From Halichondria panicea (Eukaryota > Porifera > Demospongiae > Suberitida > Halichondriidae): 64,000 nt of DNA. Numbering within the stretch: position 1 is the first letter of the stretch; each line of letters opens with the position of its first letter. A program made the translations under genes and the position numbers. The notes beneath the pieces are model-generated. The model saw only the letters and a program-made list of their open reading frames with translations. It ran no database searches and was not told the origin of the DNA. Shown here in pieces: positions 44,410 to 55,975 of the stretch. Location of the stretch: assembly GCF_963675165.1 (NCBI RefSeq), contig NC_087389.1, positions 3,190,830 through 3,254,829 on the forward strand, in the 5' to 3' direction.

Positions 44410-46960
44410 TTGTGCAGTGGACTGCCCAGACATGGAAATCGAAACGGCCAGCAACAGAGCCAACGTATTCATTCAACAGCAAATGCAACTCTAACTGTCC
44501 CAACTAAAAAGTCAAGAACGAACCCTCCAACAACAAAACAAAACACATTACAGATACATCAATCCCTCCCCACACCATCTCTCCCCACAATATTGAGCGA
44601 ATCCCGATTAAACGAACAATTCCTCACCGATTACAAGAAACTTTTTCTCGAACATTTGAACAAAGTCGTTCGTCACTAAGGAGAAAAAGTGTCCAACATC
44701 CTTCAATCTACCAAAAACTTCTGTCCTTTGACCTCCCACACGAAACTCTCGCCAGCCTACACTCACAGCTCATCACTTCATGGACGAAGGCGAACACCAC
44801 TGTCTACCAGAACTTTCAAAAAAACTAAATGACGATCACCCCAACACCCACTCGAACAAACACCCCAAAAGGAAACAACCACAGCCACAACCACCGTGCA
44901 AAAAACGCCCAAAACATTTTTTATAGCAACTCCCACGACACCGACATAAGTATACACAACCTAAGCTCTCATACTATCCACCCACAAGACATCACTCTAC
45001 TACAGAAAGGACTATCTTTCGCTCCCTCTTCAATAACAAATTGAACTCCTTCGACAATTTAACGATTTCTCACGATCACTACGATCCATATACGACACAC
45101 AAAAAACACCCACGCAACCAAACCAAGCAACACAGAACTGCACTTTCTCCCAACAAACAAAACAGTCACATTCACCCAAGTCTTCTCAGGACACTCCAAG
45201 CTCGAATCGTACATACAAGAACGAGCAAACCAAACACCCACAGCAACCTCTCAAGAACCGAAAGATCGTTTCTAAACAAGCTAGAAAAGAAGTAACATTA
45301 AAGCCAGTAGCCAGCAGACAAGAACTTAGGAATCGTCGTCCTCAACACAGATGACTACCTTCAGTTATGCTCTCTTCAACTATCGGACAGAACCACATAC
45401 AATACTTTCCCAACAATTGACATAGAAAGAAAATTACAACACACCTTCTCAACTCGAATAAAAGGTTTGCACAAAAACCTACAGAACTTTCTAGTACCGA
45501 ATCCCAAATCCCAAACACACACACAACCACCCAAATTCTATGGCATCCCCAAAATACATAAAATGTTTGTCCATCTGCCTCCCCTCCTATAGTGTCCCAC
45601 TCCAACTCTATTCTCTCTCCATCTGCCCACCACGTGCTCCAACCAATCGCCAAATGTATCGATCTCCAAGTACCGATCTCCAAGTACCAGATATATAGTA
45701 TCCATAGATGTTCAAAGCCTATACCCATCCATCCCTCAGGCAGCAGGAAATGAACAGACTACTAATAACGGACCCAAATCTTGTCATCCAGTTATTACAC
45801 ACGAACGTAAATTTCAACTACTTCGAACTCGCAACCTTATATTTTCAACAAATTAAGCCATGGGTTCTCCCCCGCCATGGGTTCTCCCCCACCATTGCCA
45901 ACATCTTCCTCTCAGTAACAATCCGCAAATTTCTCGACACTCAACCACTTCAGCCATCACTACTAAAAAGATACATCGACGATATCTTCATAATATGGCC
46001 ACACAGCTCCACAGACTTAGAGAAGCGCTTAAAAATTTCCATCAATCTCTGAAATTCACATCAGAAACGTCAACCTCAACAATAAATTTCTTGGATCTCA
46101 CTATATACAAAGGCATCATGTTTGAGTACACTACGATAATTTTATTAGACACGAAAACCTATCAAAAAGAAAAAAACTTATACCAATATTTGCATTTCAA
46201 ATCTAATCATCCCCAGTCAGTGTATAAAGGTATAAAATGCATCCGCTATGCACGTACCAACAGCACATCGGATAACTATTACTCCATGATCCGTCAACAA
46301 CTCCTCCTCGATTAATAGACAAAACAATTAACTATCAAGACCGCCAGCAATTCCTCCTCCCAAAACCCTCCTCCCAAAACAGGGACACACCCAACCAATT
46401 CCACAGTATGATGCTCTAAAAGCTACAGTGCTACTACACTACAACCGAGTACAAAAGTTTGCTCCTAAACCGAGATTCATTGCCCAAGGACACAAAACTA
46501 TTACTCGAGTCGAGCAGACCAGTTTGTTGATCTCATACTCACTCTAGGAGAATCAGAAAATGAAACAGAACACCCAAACCGCGGGAAAAATGCCAGTTAT
46601 TGTTGACACAGAAAGAAACACCACCGGCACCCCCGATGTGCCACATGTACTCACATGTACTCATCTAAACTGCGATAGATAGCTACTTTAAAAGTACGCA
46701 CACAATACGCTCTCAGACATCCTCCAATATCATATACTTAATCACGTGCAGAAAATGATCACGTGCAGAAAATGCAAAAAACAACAAACCAGATCAACCA
46801 AAGAATAAATCGACGTATAAAAACCAACAAAAATATTTACATAGCCATCCATTACAACTTCCCCGATCACAAGTTAGACCGGTACAACGATACAGCTCCC
46901 AATATAGATGAGCTGAAACGCCTAGAAACTACAAACATTGATACCGAAAGGACTGAACGT
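44410..46960 (+). pseudogene. Penelope-like element ORF (RT plus GIY-YIG remnants)
   Basis: In shifting frames the plus strand gives NLGIVVLNTDDYL (about 45325), PPKFYGIPKIHK (about 45527), VSIDVQSLYPSIPQ (about 45700; RT motif A with Asp), an interrupted AMGSP..TIANIF (motif B, about 45858-45905), RYIDDIFIIW (about 45970; motif C YIDD) and INFLDLTIYKG (about 46083). Then come YQYLHFKSNHPQS and a distal MITCRKCKK..., HYNFPDHKLDRY and a tail resembling the end of a GIY-YIG endonuclease. This order is characteristic of Penelope-like retroelements. The GIY and YIG residues are not readable. Frameshifts include a 17-bp tandem duplication in motif B (45857-45890) and another at 46741-46774. The N-terminal part (44410-45300) is low-complexity Asn/Thr/Pro-rich and less certain. 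Confidence 0.75.
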
Positions 46961-47357
46961 TAGTCAATGTAATGTCTCTCAATGTTATTCCAATAAATTT
47001 TATCTACACCAAATAATATACACTTTACGAAACTCTCAACCATAATAAACTGTTGAGGAAAACAAACCAACACCGAAAATTTCAAGTATAGCATGTACAC
47101 ATAGCTAAATCCGCTCATATAATAGCTGCTTATATAGCCCCTCACCAAACAACATTGTCTCCCAAACGGACAAGAAAAAAACAATAACAACAACACAATA
47201 TTATAGACTAAGTCGATCCTGAACACACACACGTCACACAGTGGATGAACTATGTTACTACAATTACTCACAAAAGGTGGGTCCCCCACAGGGGTGGGGA
47301 ACCCACCTCGGTGGTCGCCCTCCGCCCCCGTGGGGAGTCACACACACACACACACAC
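46961..47357. other. Spacer and GC-rich inverted repeat
   Basis: AT-rich tail, possibly the Penelope-like 3' UTR, then a GC-rich block at about 47276-47335 with GTGGGT/ACCCAC and CCCCAC/GTGGGG inverted motifs immediately before an (AC)n run. Confidence 0.4.
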
Positions 47358-48075
47358 TATCTATTTATTTTGACTAATGCCTGAAGCTAATTCTTAAAGA
47401 ACCAAAATTAGAGGTAATGATTATCTTGTGCTTGCCACATAGAAGAACCAGCTACAATATAACCAGGCCCAAACAACACAGCTTTAATGTTATAGTTAAG
47501 CCTCCTTCAAGGTTAGAATTAGAATGACTCCTATATTTTAAAATGTAAATAATTATTCAAACATGGCCCCAAGTGAATCACTCACAATAACAACTCACAA
47601 TAATCACAATAAAAAATAGGATAAAAAGGGATACATCATTAATCATTTGGAAAGGGCAGAACGAGCCAACTGCCATATTTTAAGGTGTAGCAATTTTCGT
47701 GTAGCAATTTTCGAGGCACTTATATTTCGTGGATTAGCCGCCATTTCGTTGCACAATGTTCGCGGAATGACTGCTTACCGGAAGCCACGCCTTGCATGAG
47801 ATAGCAGGTAATTCTAATTAAAGAACAATTTTCGTAGACTTAATTTTCAATTCTAACCCACGAAATCCGCGAAAATTAAGCCCTTCGAAAATTTCGCGCT
47901 TTACGATGCTCATCACATCCCACCAGCCTAGTACTACTCCACACCATCTCAACCACAACCAAACCAAAGAGCAACAACCATCAAATCCTGCCCATGCATA
48001 CTCAGTCATAGCATGGTAGAAAGTGAAAAATAAAGTAAGTTACTGTACTTTATTATAATCTGCAATCTAGACTTC
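47358..48075 (+). repeat. Dispersed repeat R2, copy 2
   Basis: Preceded by an (AC)n run, it shares CTATTTATTTTGACTAATGC, TGCTTGCCACATAGAAGAAC, CCTCCTTCAAGGTTAGAATT and the end TAAGTTACTGTACTTTATTA with the copy at 31317. It differs by small duplications and by a 215-bp insertion at about 47693-47907. Confidence 0.8.
47693..47907. mobile_element. Inserted MITE within R2 copy 2
   Basis: R2 copy 1 runs GGTGTAGC...TGCTCATCAC without this block. The insert starts AATTTTCGTGTAGC and ends TTCGAAAATTTCGCGCTTTACGA, with CGAAAAT/ATTTTCG inverted motifs throughout, similar in style to the element at 20147-20433. Exact ends and target duplication are unclear. Confidence 0.5.
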
Positions 48076-49447
48076 ACTTGTATGGTATACTTAAAGCCGG
48101 GAAAGGGTTAAGGTTAGGGTATTGTGTATTATGATCACTCATGAATATTCATGAGTTTAATTCTGTCAGCTCTTGCAGGTTCAAAGAAGTCTGCTATACT
48201 TATAATTTATTGTATGATTATCAACTCTATTGCTATTGTTTTGTGTAAGAATGCCATGATTATGAAGATGCAAAGTGGGACCGCAAGTATATAGACTATT
48301 TTTTGCGTCAATTTATAAGAGCAGTAAGTACTTTCAGCAAGCTTTATTGGTATCAGCTAAGTAAATGGTGATCGATTTTTAGAATTCCTCACAGGCACCC
48401 TTATACCTGAGATGCTTCAATTTGACGGCAACAGTTAAATGTTCCTTACTTCAATCCAGCTTGTTCAGTTACGTAAAGTATTACCTTAAACAACATGATG
48501 ACGAGCTAGTATTCATTCAGAGTCATCTACACCACTCAGCCAGTAGGGACTATCCACCCCCACTCTACCACCAACATCGGCCGACGCAGGTAAGCACCCA
48601 TTGCGGGTAGCTAGAACAATTGGATGTCACAGTGGCACCGGTGATTCTTTGAACCGCCTCACACTTGCTATCCAGCTCCACACGCACTGCTGCACACTAG
48701 CTTGAATTAACCCTTTCTCAGCTTTAACTTTAATTAAAACAAGAAATACAGAATAAATGCATGTTTTTCTTTAAAAATTCACATTGAAATCACTCGTGTA
48801 AGATACACCATCATCGTTACCTAGCCACCCCCAACTAATTAGCGATTGTTTACAAACATTCACACAAACAATATTGTATGAAGTGTTCTCAATGTGACAT
48901 GGTCTATGAGGTCTTTTCCCAGGAAATGTTTTCTTCACCTACACACAGGTCTAACCTACTACAGATTTACCAGGTCCAGGAACTTGGTCTGTCTCGCTCT
49001 TTATTTTCTAGTTTGAAGTAGTCTGGCTATGATCTCACTGTCTAGCTGCACTAGAGATCCTTTCGACGATACTGTACAAAAAGCGTACCTCGAGGCAGCA
49101 CAATGAAAATACCACGAGCTCAATGCGTAGCATGTGCTGGTACCTTCAGCGTGTGCATAGCTCATCATTTTTAGCAGTAGCCATGCCGGTACGCATTGGC
49201 ACCGCAGGTCTTGTTCAAGTCTTGTTCAGCTCCAACTCCTCTACACAGTACACAGGTTCTTCTTGTATAGTCTCTTCTTAGTATAATTCTGTAGTACTCA
49301 GTATAGTATGCTCGAGACCAAGACCAGGCCGCTCCCTGTCTCGAGGCCATCACAAGGGCATATCTCTGCTTCTGAGCAAAATTGGCGAAAACAAAATTTG
49401 ACCCCCCCTGAAAAATACCTTTAAAAGCTTGCAGACACCAACAACTT
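48076..49447. other. Spacer with a repeat A-related scrap
   Basis: About 48886-48960 (GTTCTCAATGTGACATGGTC...CAGGAAATGTTTTCTTCACC) parallels 12280-12375 upstream of the partial repeat A copy, indicating a longer shared repeat. No coding motif is seen elsewhere. Confidence 0.4.
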
Positions 49448-49869
49448 AGTCTCGCGAGCAGACGTGGGAGGGAGGGAACGTCTGGTAACTATTGCAGCAA
49501 TTCTGTGGACCACTGCCAGAATGTTGGCAGTGCCAATCAGATTTGTCCACGTCATAGTGGGCGGGTAACACCCCGTATATTTTCCTATTATAGCATAAAA
49601 TGAACGTGAAAAGAAGGATTATTACTCTAGCAAAGGCTAATTTTAGTGTTGAACTATACCTGGTTGCGAAGAAACTTGGTTACAAGGAGCTCAGACCAAG
49701 CAAGAGCTAGCTAGCTGCATATGAAAATATTTGTCTATATGTGAATTTGGTTAATTAACAAATATCTTGCACGTGACTACATTCCTCAGTGCCATGGAAT
49801 TGCTGCAATAGTTACCTTGCTGCAATAGTTACCAGACGTTCCCTCCCTCCCACGTCTGCTCGCGAGACT
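49448..49869. mobile_element. 422-bp MITE with 53-bp terminal inverted repeats and 11-bp target duplication
   Basis: AGTCTCGCGAGCAGACGTGG opens a terminal repeat that continues to ATTGCAGCAA and is exactly mirrored at the other end. Flanks are ACCAACAACTT (49437-49447) and ACCAACAACTA (49870-49880), an 11-bp duplication with one mismatch. A target duplication of 9-11 bp is typical of Mutator-like (MULE) elements. The right arm carries a 17-bp tandem duplication (49800-49833). No ORF. Confidence 0.8.
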
Positions 49870-51105
49870 ACCAACAACTAAGGAAGAAGTAGTCTGCAAG
49901 AGAAGTTTGGGAAAAATCCAATTAGTGACCTTAATTAGCTGACCTTAATTAGCTAAGGTTAAGTGGTTCCAGCCTCCTCTGTATACCAATGTTGTACTGA
50001 TTTTGGAACTACTCAACTCCTCCGAGGTAGTATAATTACGAGGTAGTATAATTATTACAGTTTTAAAACTCTCGTATGGACTCACTATTACGATGTGCGC
50101 GTGCATTGGAATTTTGGTATATAATTACATATATACATCTATATATTGTTTGTTATAGAAACTCCTGAGTATACACTTACCATATAGAAGCAGGGTGGGT
50201 TTTATAGACTTGTTTCCTAGACTTGTTTCCATGAGTCTATTGTTTCCATGAGTCTAGGACGTTTTTTGTTCCTCCTTAGTGAAGAGATGGCATGGCTTAA
50301 AAGGAATAGCAAATAGAAGCCATTGTACTGCATGCATGTACAATTAACATGCTTATAGTCATTATACTCTTACCGTGTACTTAGGATCCTCCTCCACCTG
50401 ATCGCTCGGATCGCTCGGGGTGGTCCTGGTCCTCCCAGTTCCCCCACGCCGTCTTAATATGCGCCTTCCTCCAACTTCAGAAGCTCTTCACAGTTTGTGC
50501 CTGTAATAATAATGTAAGGTACCTACAACAATTCGAGAACTGTGATCCATCAACTGTGATCCATCAACTGCACACAAAATTATATGCATGATGCATGATA
50601 CTAAACAATTTATAATTATATGCATGGTTTTATATATCTATGCAGCACTTGCACTTTACCTCAGCTCTCTCTCGCTTCAGAATCTCTTTCCTAAGTTCGT
50701 CTTCTCTCCTACTTTCTTTCTCTCTCCTACGCTCCTCTTCTTTCTTACGCTCCTCTTCTCTCTCTTCTTTTTTCCTACGCTCTCTCCTACGCTTCTCGTC
50801 ATTCCTCCTACACTCTTCTTCAACTTTCCTTTCTTCAGCTTCATCAAATCATATTCATTGATGTACAAATTATTATTGATACAAGCAGGATTAGGATTAG
50901 CTATAGGCACTATAAGTGGCTCAACTTTAGTGGTACTGTAAAGTATTTAATTAATTATCAATTCACCTGTGTGGGGGATGCACAACACAAGTCTCGCCTT
51001 CTTTACCTGCTTCTTCTTACTTTCAGTCCTTTCCACACAACCGTAGAAGGAATTTAATTAGAATTTATTAGCTTTTCCAGCAGTCTGGGGGACGGAAGTG
51101 CTTCT
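49870..51105. other. Spacer with many short tandem duplications and a pyrimidine-rich block
   Basis: Exact duplications at about 49933-49962 (14 bp), 50023-50054 (16 bp), 50205-50230 (13 bp), 50223-50256 (17 bp) and about 50540-50568 (14 bp). 50660-50840 is strongly CT-rich on the plus strand (TTCTCTCCTACGCTCCTCTT repeats). Minus-strand Lys/Glu/Arg-rich readings there are compositional; they could be a coiled-coil exon but nothing supports it. Confidence 0.45.
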
Positions 51106-51602
51106 GTCACGCCCATTTTTACTATCAACTGTGCATGAAAATGATCATTTTAGTTGCAACTGCATTCTGTACTGCCATGTGCTTGATCTATTTATGCAAG
51201 ACTGCATGCAAAATTGAAGTTTAGCTGCAAGAGTGATTGTTAGCAAGCGCTCAGGAGAGGAGCTACAGCCCAGCAGGTAAGACAGTAATCCAACCAGTAA
51301 GAGTGATTTTTCTGCAACAAATCCTGCCTATACCTTAGCTTACTGCATACTGTAGCTATACAGACAGTATTACTGCAAGTTGCCACTCTTGTTTTGTTCA
51401 CTGAAGGTTGGATTTACTGCTTGTTTTCTGTGGGCTGTAGCTCCTCTCCTGAGCGCTTGCTAACAATCACTCGTGCATCATTCAATAGCTAAAACTTCAA
51501 TTTTGCATGCAAAATAGATCAAGCACATGGCAGTACAGAATGCAGTTGCAACTGAAGTGATCATTTTCATGCACATTTGATCAGCAAAAATAGGCGGACA
51601 CT
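51106..51602. repeat. Foldback element, about 180-bp arms
   Basis: The left arm ATGAAAATGATCATTTTAGT...GCAAGCGCTCAGGAGAGGAG CTACAGCCC is mirrored on the right by GGGCTGTAGCTCCTCTCCTG...GATCATTTTCATGCAC. The arms differ by a few small indels; the centre of about 120 bp is unique. No coding capacity. Confidence 0.8.
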
Positions 51603-51708
51603 TACTGTATTCAGTTTCTTTCAGATTAACGGAAGGCAGGACGGAAGTTCACGGGGGCGGGGCTCGACGGTGCCGTTGCTGCAAGTATATCTCACCGCTG
51701 AGAATGAA

Positions 51709-52466
51709 CTAGTGTTCAAGCTGGCGCTGTGCTAATGCCTCTCGCCATGTTTTTGCTTTCGCTGAAAAGTATTAGAGTGTTATATTAGTTTCTATAATGA
51801 ATATTAAAGTTAGCTTATCTATATAAAGTCACTGAGAAGAAAAGACTTATTTACATGCATCTATTGCTGTATTATGTGGCTTACCAGGACCTCAAGAAAG
51901 AAGAAAATTGATTCTTCCAGGATCTGTGTAGTTCAGTGTATATAATATCTAAGAAGAAAAGACCTGTGTACATGCATATTGTTATCTATATTGTTATATG
52001 GTGGCTTACCAGGCCTTCAAGACAAAGATGATTCTGCCAGGAGGATCTGGATCTGGATCTTGGATATTATTTCTCACACATGGGGAATGAGCGCGCATGC
52101 GCATTACATCCACAGGAATAATTAAAGGGTGTGTCCAAAGAGATCAATTTTCACAAATGGCTACTGCTAGCTAGCTGTTTTAACAGATATTTTCTGAGTA
52201 TTGTAGCTAACAAAAAGCTAGCGCTTTAGTGCAAGGCCAACTCATGAATAGAAAGTTTGTGCGGACAGATGATGCTATGAAAGATTCTGAAGAGACTGCA
52301 ACAGCCTTCAATGTGAGTCAAACTAGCCATAACTCGAGAAAGAAGCTTTAGTTTGCTAATCCACGAATCAAAATCCAAGAGAACTTGGCTAGAAGCCTAT
52401 AGAAGCTGTTAGCTTTCGTCGCATTGCAACCGTTGAGCAGTTACAGCTGGAACAGACACACACACA

Positions 52467-52500
<34 letters not shown>

Positions 52501-52543
52501 CAGCTTTACCATATCCCTCGTGCGGCTACGCCTCGAGGCATAA
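51709..52543 (+). repeat. Repeat A, fullest uninterrupted copy
   Basis: Runs from ACTAGTGTTCAAGCTGGCG to the terminal CGAGGCATAA, with (AC)n at about 52450-52498 just before CAGTCAGCTTTACC. It supplies the empty-site comparison for the gypsy insertion (ATTAGAGTGTTATATTAG intact at about 51770). Non-autonomous, class unknown. Confidence 0.85.
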
Positions 52544-53450
52544 TAAGCAACCCGGCCACTCCTGGAATAACAGTCATCGACGGGAGCCGTTTCTTTGCAT
52601 GCTGTACGTATAGTTATAAGATGTGTACCTCGTGTTATTCATTGATAAATCTGGGTCTTAATTAATTGTCTATGTAGCTAGCTGCCTATTAAATGGACCC
52701 TGAAGACGCTCCAATCATCCAAAGAAAAGGAGAGTTTGGGATAGCTCTCACTGTAAGCAGCTAGTATCAAAATCTACTTATTATAGGCATAGAACAGTGT
52801 CAGGCTGATCCTAGACCTACATTGAATGACGACCATGACGAAGAGGAAACCATGTCAGATGTAGGATCTTATACTGATTCCATGGAAGACATTGAAGATA
52901 TAATTGGTTTCGTATATTCGGTAGATCTTTCTCAAGTATCGACAAAAATTATCGACTCGTATTACCATGCAGTAACGTAGCCTGCCTACCGTATATACAA
53001 GTTATAGCCATATGTCAGTGATCCAAGACAGAGTTATACTTCAGTGTACCTTAATTCATCTACACCATCAGTAGCATAATGTTATCATACATCATGTATT
53101 AGAACGGCACTGAGTGTTTGACAATCAGGAAAGGGAATTCGTTAGTGACCATTCCAGTGGGGAGGATGATGAAGAACAAGTAAGGCGGACTATAATTGAT
53201 GTTAATGAGCCTAGCTGTCACAGCTGCATTTCAACGAGTTGCTTCTATATAGAAGTATACCAGCAACAGAGTCATTCATTAATCATGACCATGCACATGC
53301 ATGCATTAAAATAATTTTATCATAATTATGCAGGATGGTAACGGAAGTTTGGTCGTCTAGTGAAGATTCAGAGTCCCTTTCTTCCTTAGTTGAACCGGTT
53401 ACACACGAGTGTAATAATAAGAAAATCGAGAGGTCACTTAAATCGAGAGG
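52544..53450. other. Possible fragments of a small multi-exon gene
   Basis: MDPEDAPIIQRKGEFGIALT (52694-52753) ends at a GTAAGC donor. An acidic reading (DDHDEEETMSDVGSYTDSM) occupies about 52820-52900, and another (QEREFVSDHSSGEDDEEQ) about 53123-53179 ends at GTAAGG. A Ser/Glu-rich piece begins at 53335. Phases do not all agree and a stop intervenes, so this may be a decayed acidic transposase N-terminus or a non-coding coincidence. Confidence 0.25.
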
Positions 53451-54811
53451 TCACTTACCACTGCAAGCACTCATTTGCGCTGGCTCTACTGTTGACTGCT
53501 TTTCCTTTCCTTGCTTTTGATTTGACTGCGCTCTCTTTAATGCCTTTGCATCATCTGCAGCTAACTGTTGTTCTAGAGTCAACGCACGCCCAGATGACTT
53601 GGGATGCTGCTTTGTCGGAATCTTACAGGGTTCCTGCGGCAAAGTAAGCATTGAAGTGCATTTGCACATGGATTTTCCTCTGCAGAACTGTCATCAGAAT
53701 CGTTTCCATCACAATGTAGCGGATGATTGTTCTCCCTCATCGGCATCTTGGTGACTTGGCCTCTGACAAATTGGAATGTACTTGAGCCCTGTTTGCTTAG
53801 CCAACGAGTCCGGGTTAAACCGTTCAAATTTATCCTCGCCAGGCAATGTGATAGCCCTACTATTGAATGTGGCATATGCCGGTTATTCCTTGATATTGAT
53901 GATTGTCATTGACAGATCCCATGCCTTGTGGAAGAGTGTTGAAAAGTGCTGATGACTCGCCCTGGGTTTTGTGTAATAAACTCATGACAGACGTATGCCG
54001 AAAACACGCCTTTGTCAAGTGGCTGTGTGAGATTCGTTGTGTGTTGTGTTGGGTGGCAGCTGCTATACGGATCATTTCTGGAGAGTAGTGTGAGGAATGA
54101 CCATCCATTAAGAGAGGAGCATAACACCAGTCTTGGAAGAGAGCTGTATCAATCCACCCTTTGTTGAACAAACCATAGTAAGTGTTGGGTACCTCAGTGT
54201 TGCGGATTTAGTTTTTTCCGGTCGAAGATCAGTCCCCCCCCCCCCGCAGCATTGACACAAGATAAAATAGTTATTTGAGCCTTTGTGGAATTTGTCACAC
54301 ATGATGGGTTCTTGGCGCCTTTTTCAGTTACTGCCTTTGGTGCTAAAGGTCTCATCACAATTAAAGATGTGCTTAGCCAAAAGGGAAAAGTAGCAATCCA
54401 GAGAAGATCTGTCCATGGCCATAGCTCTGACCAGGGAGAGTGGCACAGAATGTGATATTTAGACGAAAACGTTGCCACCAGCCATTTTGTTGATGTTTTT
54501 CGTATCAATGTACTGCTGTACAATACTCATAACTTGTTCTTGGATAGCCGATCTGTCTTACACCCAAGTTGCAAAGTTCTTCTTCTTCTTGAATATGTTG
54601 CATGGTCATAGAGTGTAGTCTTCGGAACTCCATGTAATTCAGAAGCCTTTCGCAAACTACACGACCCACGCTTTAGCCAGGTTTTCAGATCCTCTCCAGA
54701 TCCTCTCCAATTGTGGGGTGGACACATAGTTTCACTACACGAAACTTGTTGCTTATCCCGAACATCTCGTGCATATGCCGTACGTTGTTGTAGATTTCGC
54801 TCATGAAACAC
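53451..54811 (-). pseudogene. pogo/Tigger-like transposase pseudogene
   Basis: The N-terminal part (54811-54640) has LRKASELHGVPKTTLYDH, the helix-turn-helix (psq-type) of pogo transposases. Further pieces in other frames are FNCDET (about 54380-54360), GLIFDRKK (about 54230), GWIDTALFQDW (about 54160), LLMDGHSSHYSPEMIRIAA (about 54120-54060), then QPLDKGVFSAYV (about 54020), and a Lys/Gln-rich C-terminal tail (about 53530-53480). These are the DDE_1 blocks; the DGHSSH Asp is a catalytic position. Frameshifts, including an exact 11-bp duplication at 54686-54707 near the HTH, and stops make it non-functional. Confidence 0.75.
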
Positions 54812-54999
54812 AGCCTAAAGAATTATATAAACTTTGAACTTTGAACCCACGTTTGTGCAATTATAATTATTATCAAGAAATAATTATAAGGGTGCATTCC
54901 TATTTTCAAAGAAATACCGCAGCAAGTACAGAACACAATATTATTGATATTGTCATCAAACTGTAAACCAAAGAGAAGTAGATATTTTTTTTTGGTACA

Positions 55000-55975
55000 G
55001 GCATATCTTCGAAAGTAAAAGTGATATGACTGAAAGTTCAACTATTGGCGCTTCCATTGGACCACCACCTGTTACATCACATGACATCATCAGTATAAAA
55101 TGGCTGTCTGAAGATGTGTACTTCCGAAAATATGTTAGAAATTTGTTGTGCATGTACCTGAGTATATTGCTCATCTTTTGAGCTTCAACGGAAGTCTGGG
55201 CTACTAGTAAGTTCTGAGAAATACTGCATTTTGTTGTTTTTTGGTGGCAAATATGTTAGGAATACAACTTTCGATTTTATATTAGTTAAGGTCTGATTTT
55301 TGAGCAGCAATAGTGTACTTTCTTTTCATCTGTACTAACTTACAGGAGTTAGGCTAGCCTCTTCTTTGCTAGAGCGGCCCATCTTGTCAAGCGATTTGGC
55401 TACGTAGTAAGCTCAATTGACACGCCCCTGTGACACGGAATGCCCAGCACCAACTGTGTATTTGCAGGTAGACGACCTTTGGATGTAGCAAATAACAACA
55501 AGATGATTTGTGACATCACAAATCAATGAATATCATTGCATACGTCGTTGACAAGAAGGGCCGCTCTAGCAAAGAAGATACTTGTTTAGCTCCTGTAAGT
55601 TAGTGCAAATGAATTTTACACTATTGTAGTACATCCTTCTGACCTTAACTAGCATAAAATCAAAGTTGTATTCGTAACATATTTGCCACCAAAAAACAAC
55701 AAAATGCAGTATTTCTCAGAACTCCGTTGAAGCTCAAAAGATGAGCAATATACTCAGGTACATACACAACAAATTTCAGATCTTAACTCAAACAAATAAG
55801 CTACTTCTATTCCTAACATATTTTTGGAGGTACACATCTTCAGACAGCCATTTCATAGTGATGATGTCATATGATGTAACAGGTGGTGGTCCAATGGAAG
55901 CGCCAAAAGTTGAACTTTCAGTACCTGCACTCTAATAGATCATATCACTTTTACTTCAGAAGATAAAGATATGCC
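55000..55975. repeat. Large foldback element, about 976 bp, near-complete palindrome
   Basis: GCATATCTTCGAAAGTAAAA on the left is mirrored by TTTTACTTCAGAAGATAAAG ATATGC on the right; AACTTACAGGAGTTAGG and TCTTTGCTAGAGCGGCCC near the centre are mirrored by CCGCTCTAGCAAAGAAG and AGCTCCTGTAAGTTAG. The arms are about 350-400 bp with a unique centre of roughly 170 bp. Mirrored 60-70 residue frames (MSNILRY.HNKF...VTGGGPMEAP) are present in both arms, which follows from the symmetry. No transposase motif is seen. Confidence 0.8.

Noticed and set aside
50660-50910. Minus-strand Lys/Glu/Arg-rich frame that looks like a coiled coil
   Set aside because: It is the reverse of a CT-rich repeat tract; no start context, splice sites or conserved motif support a gene.
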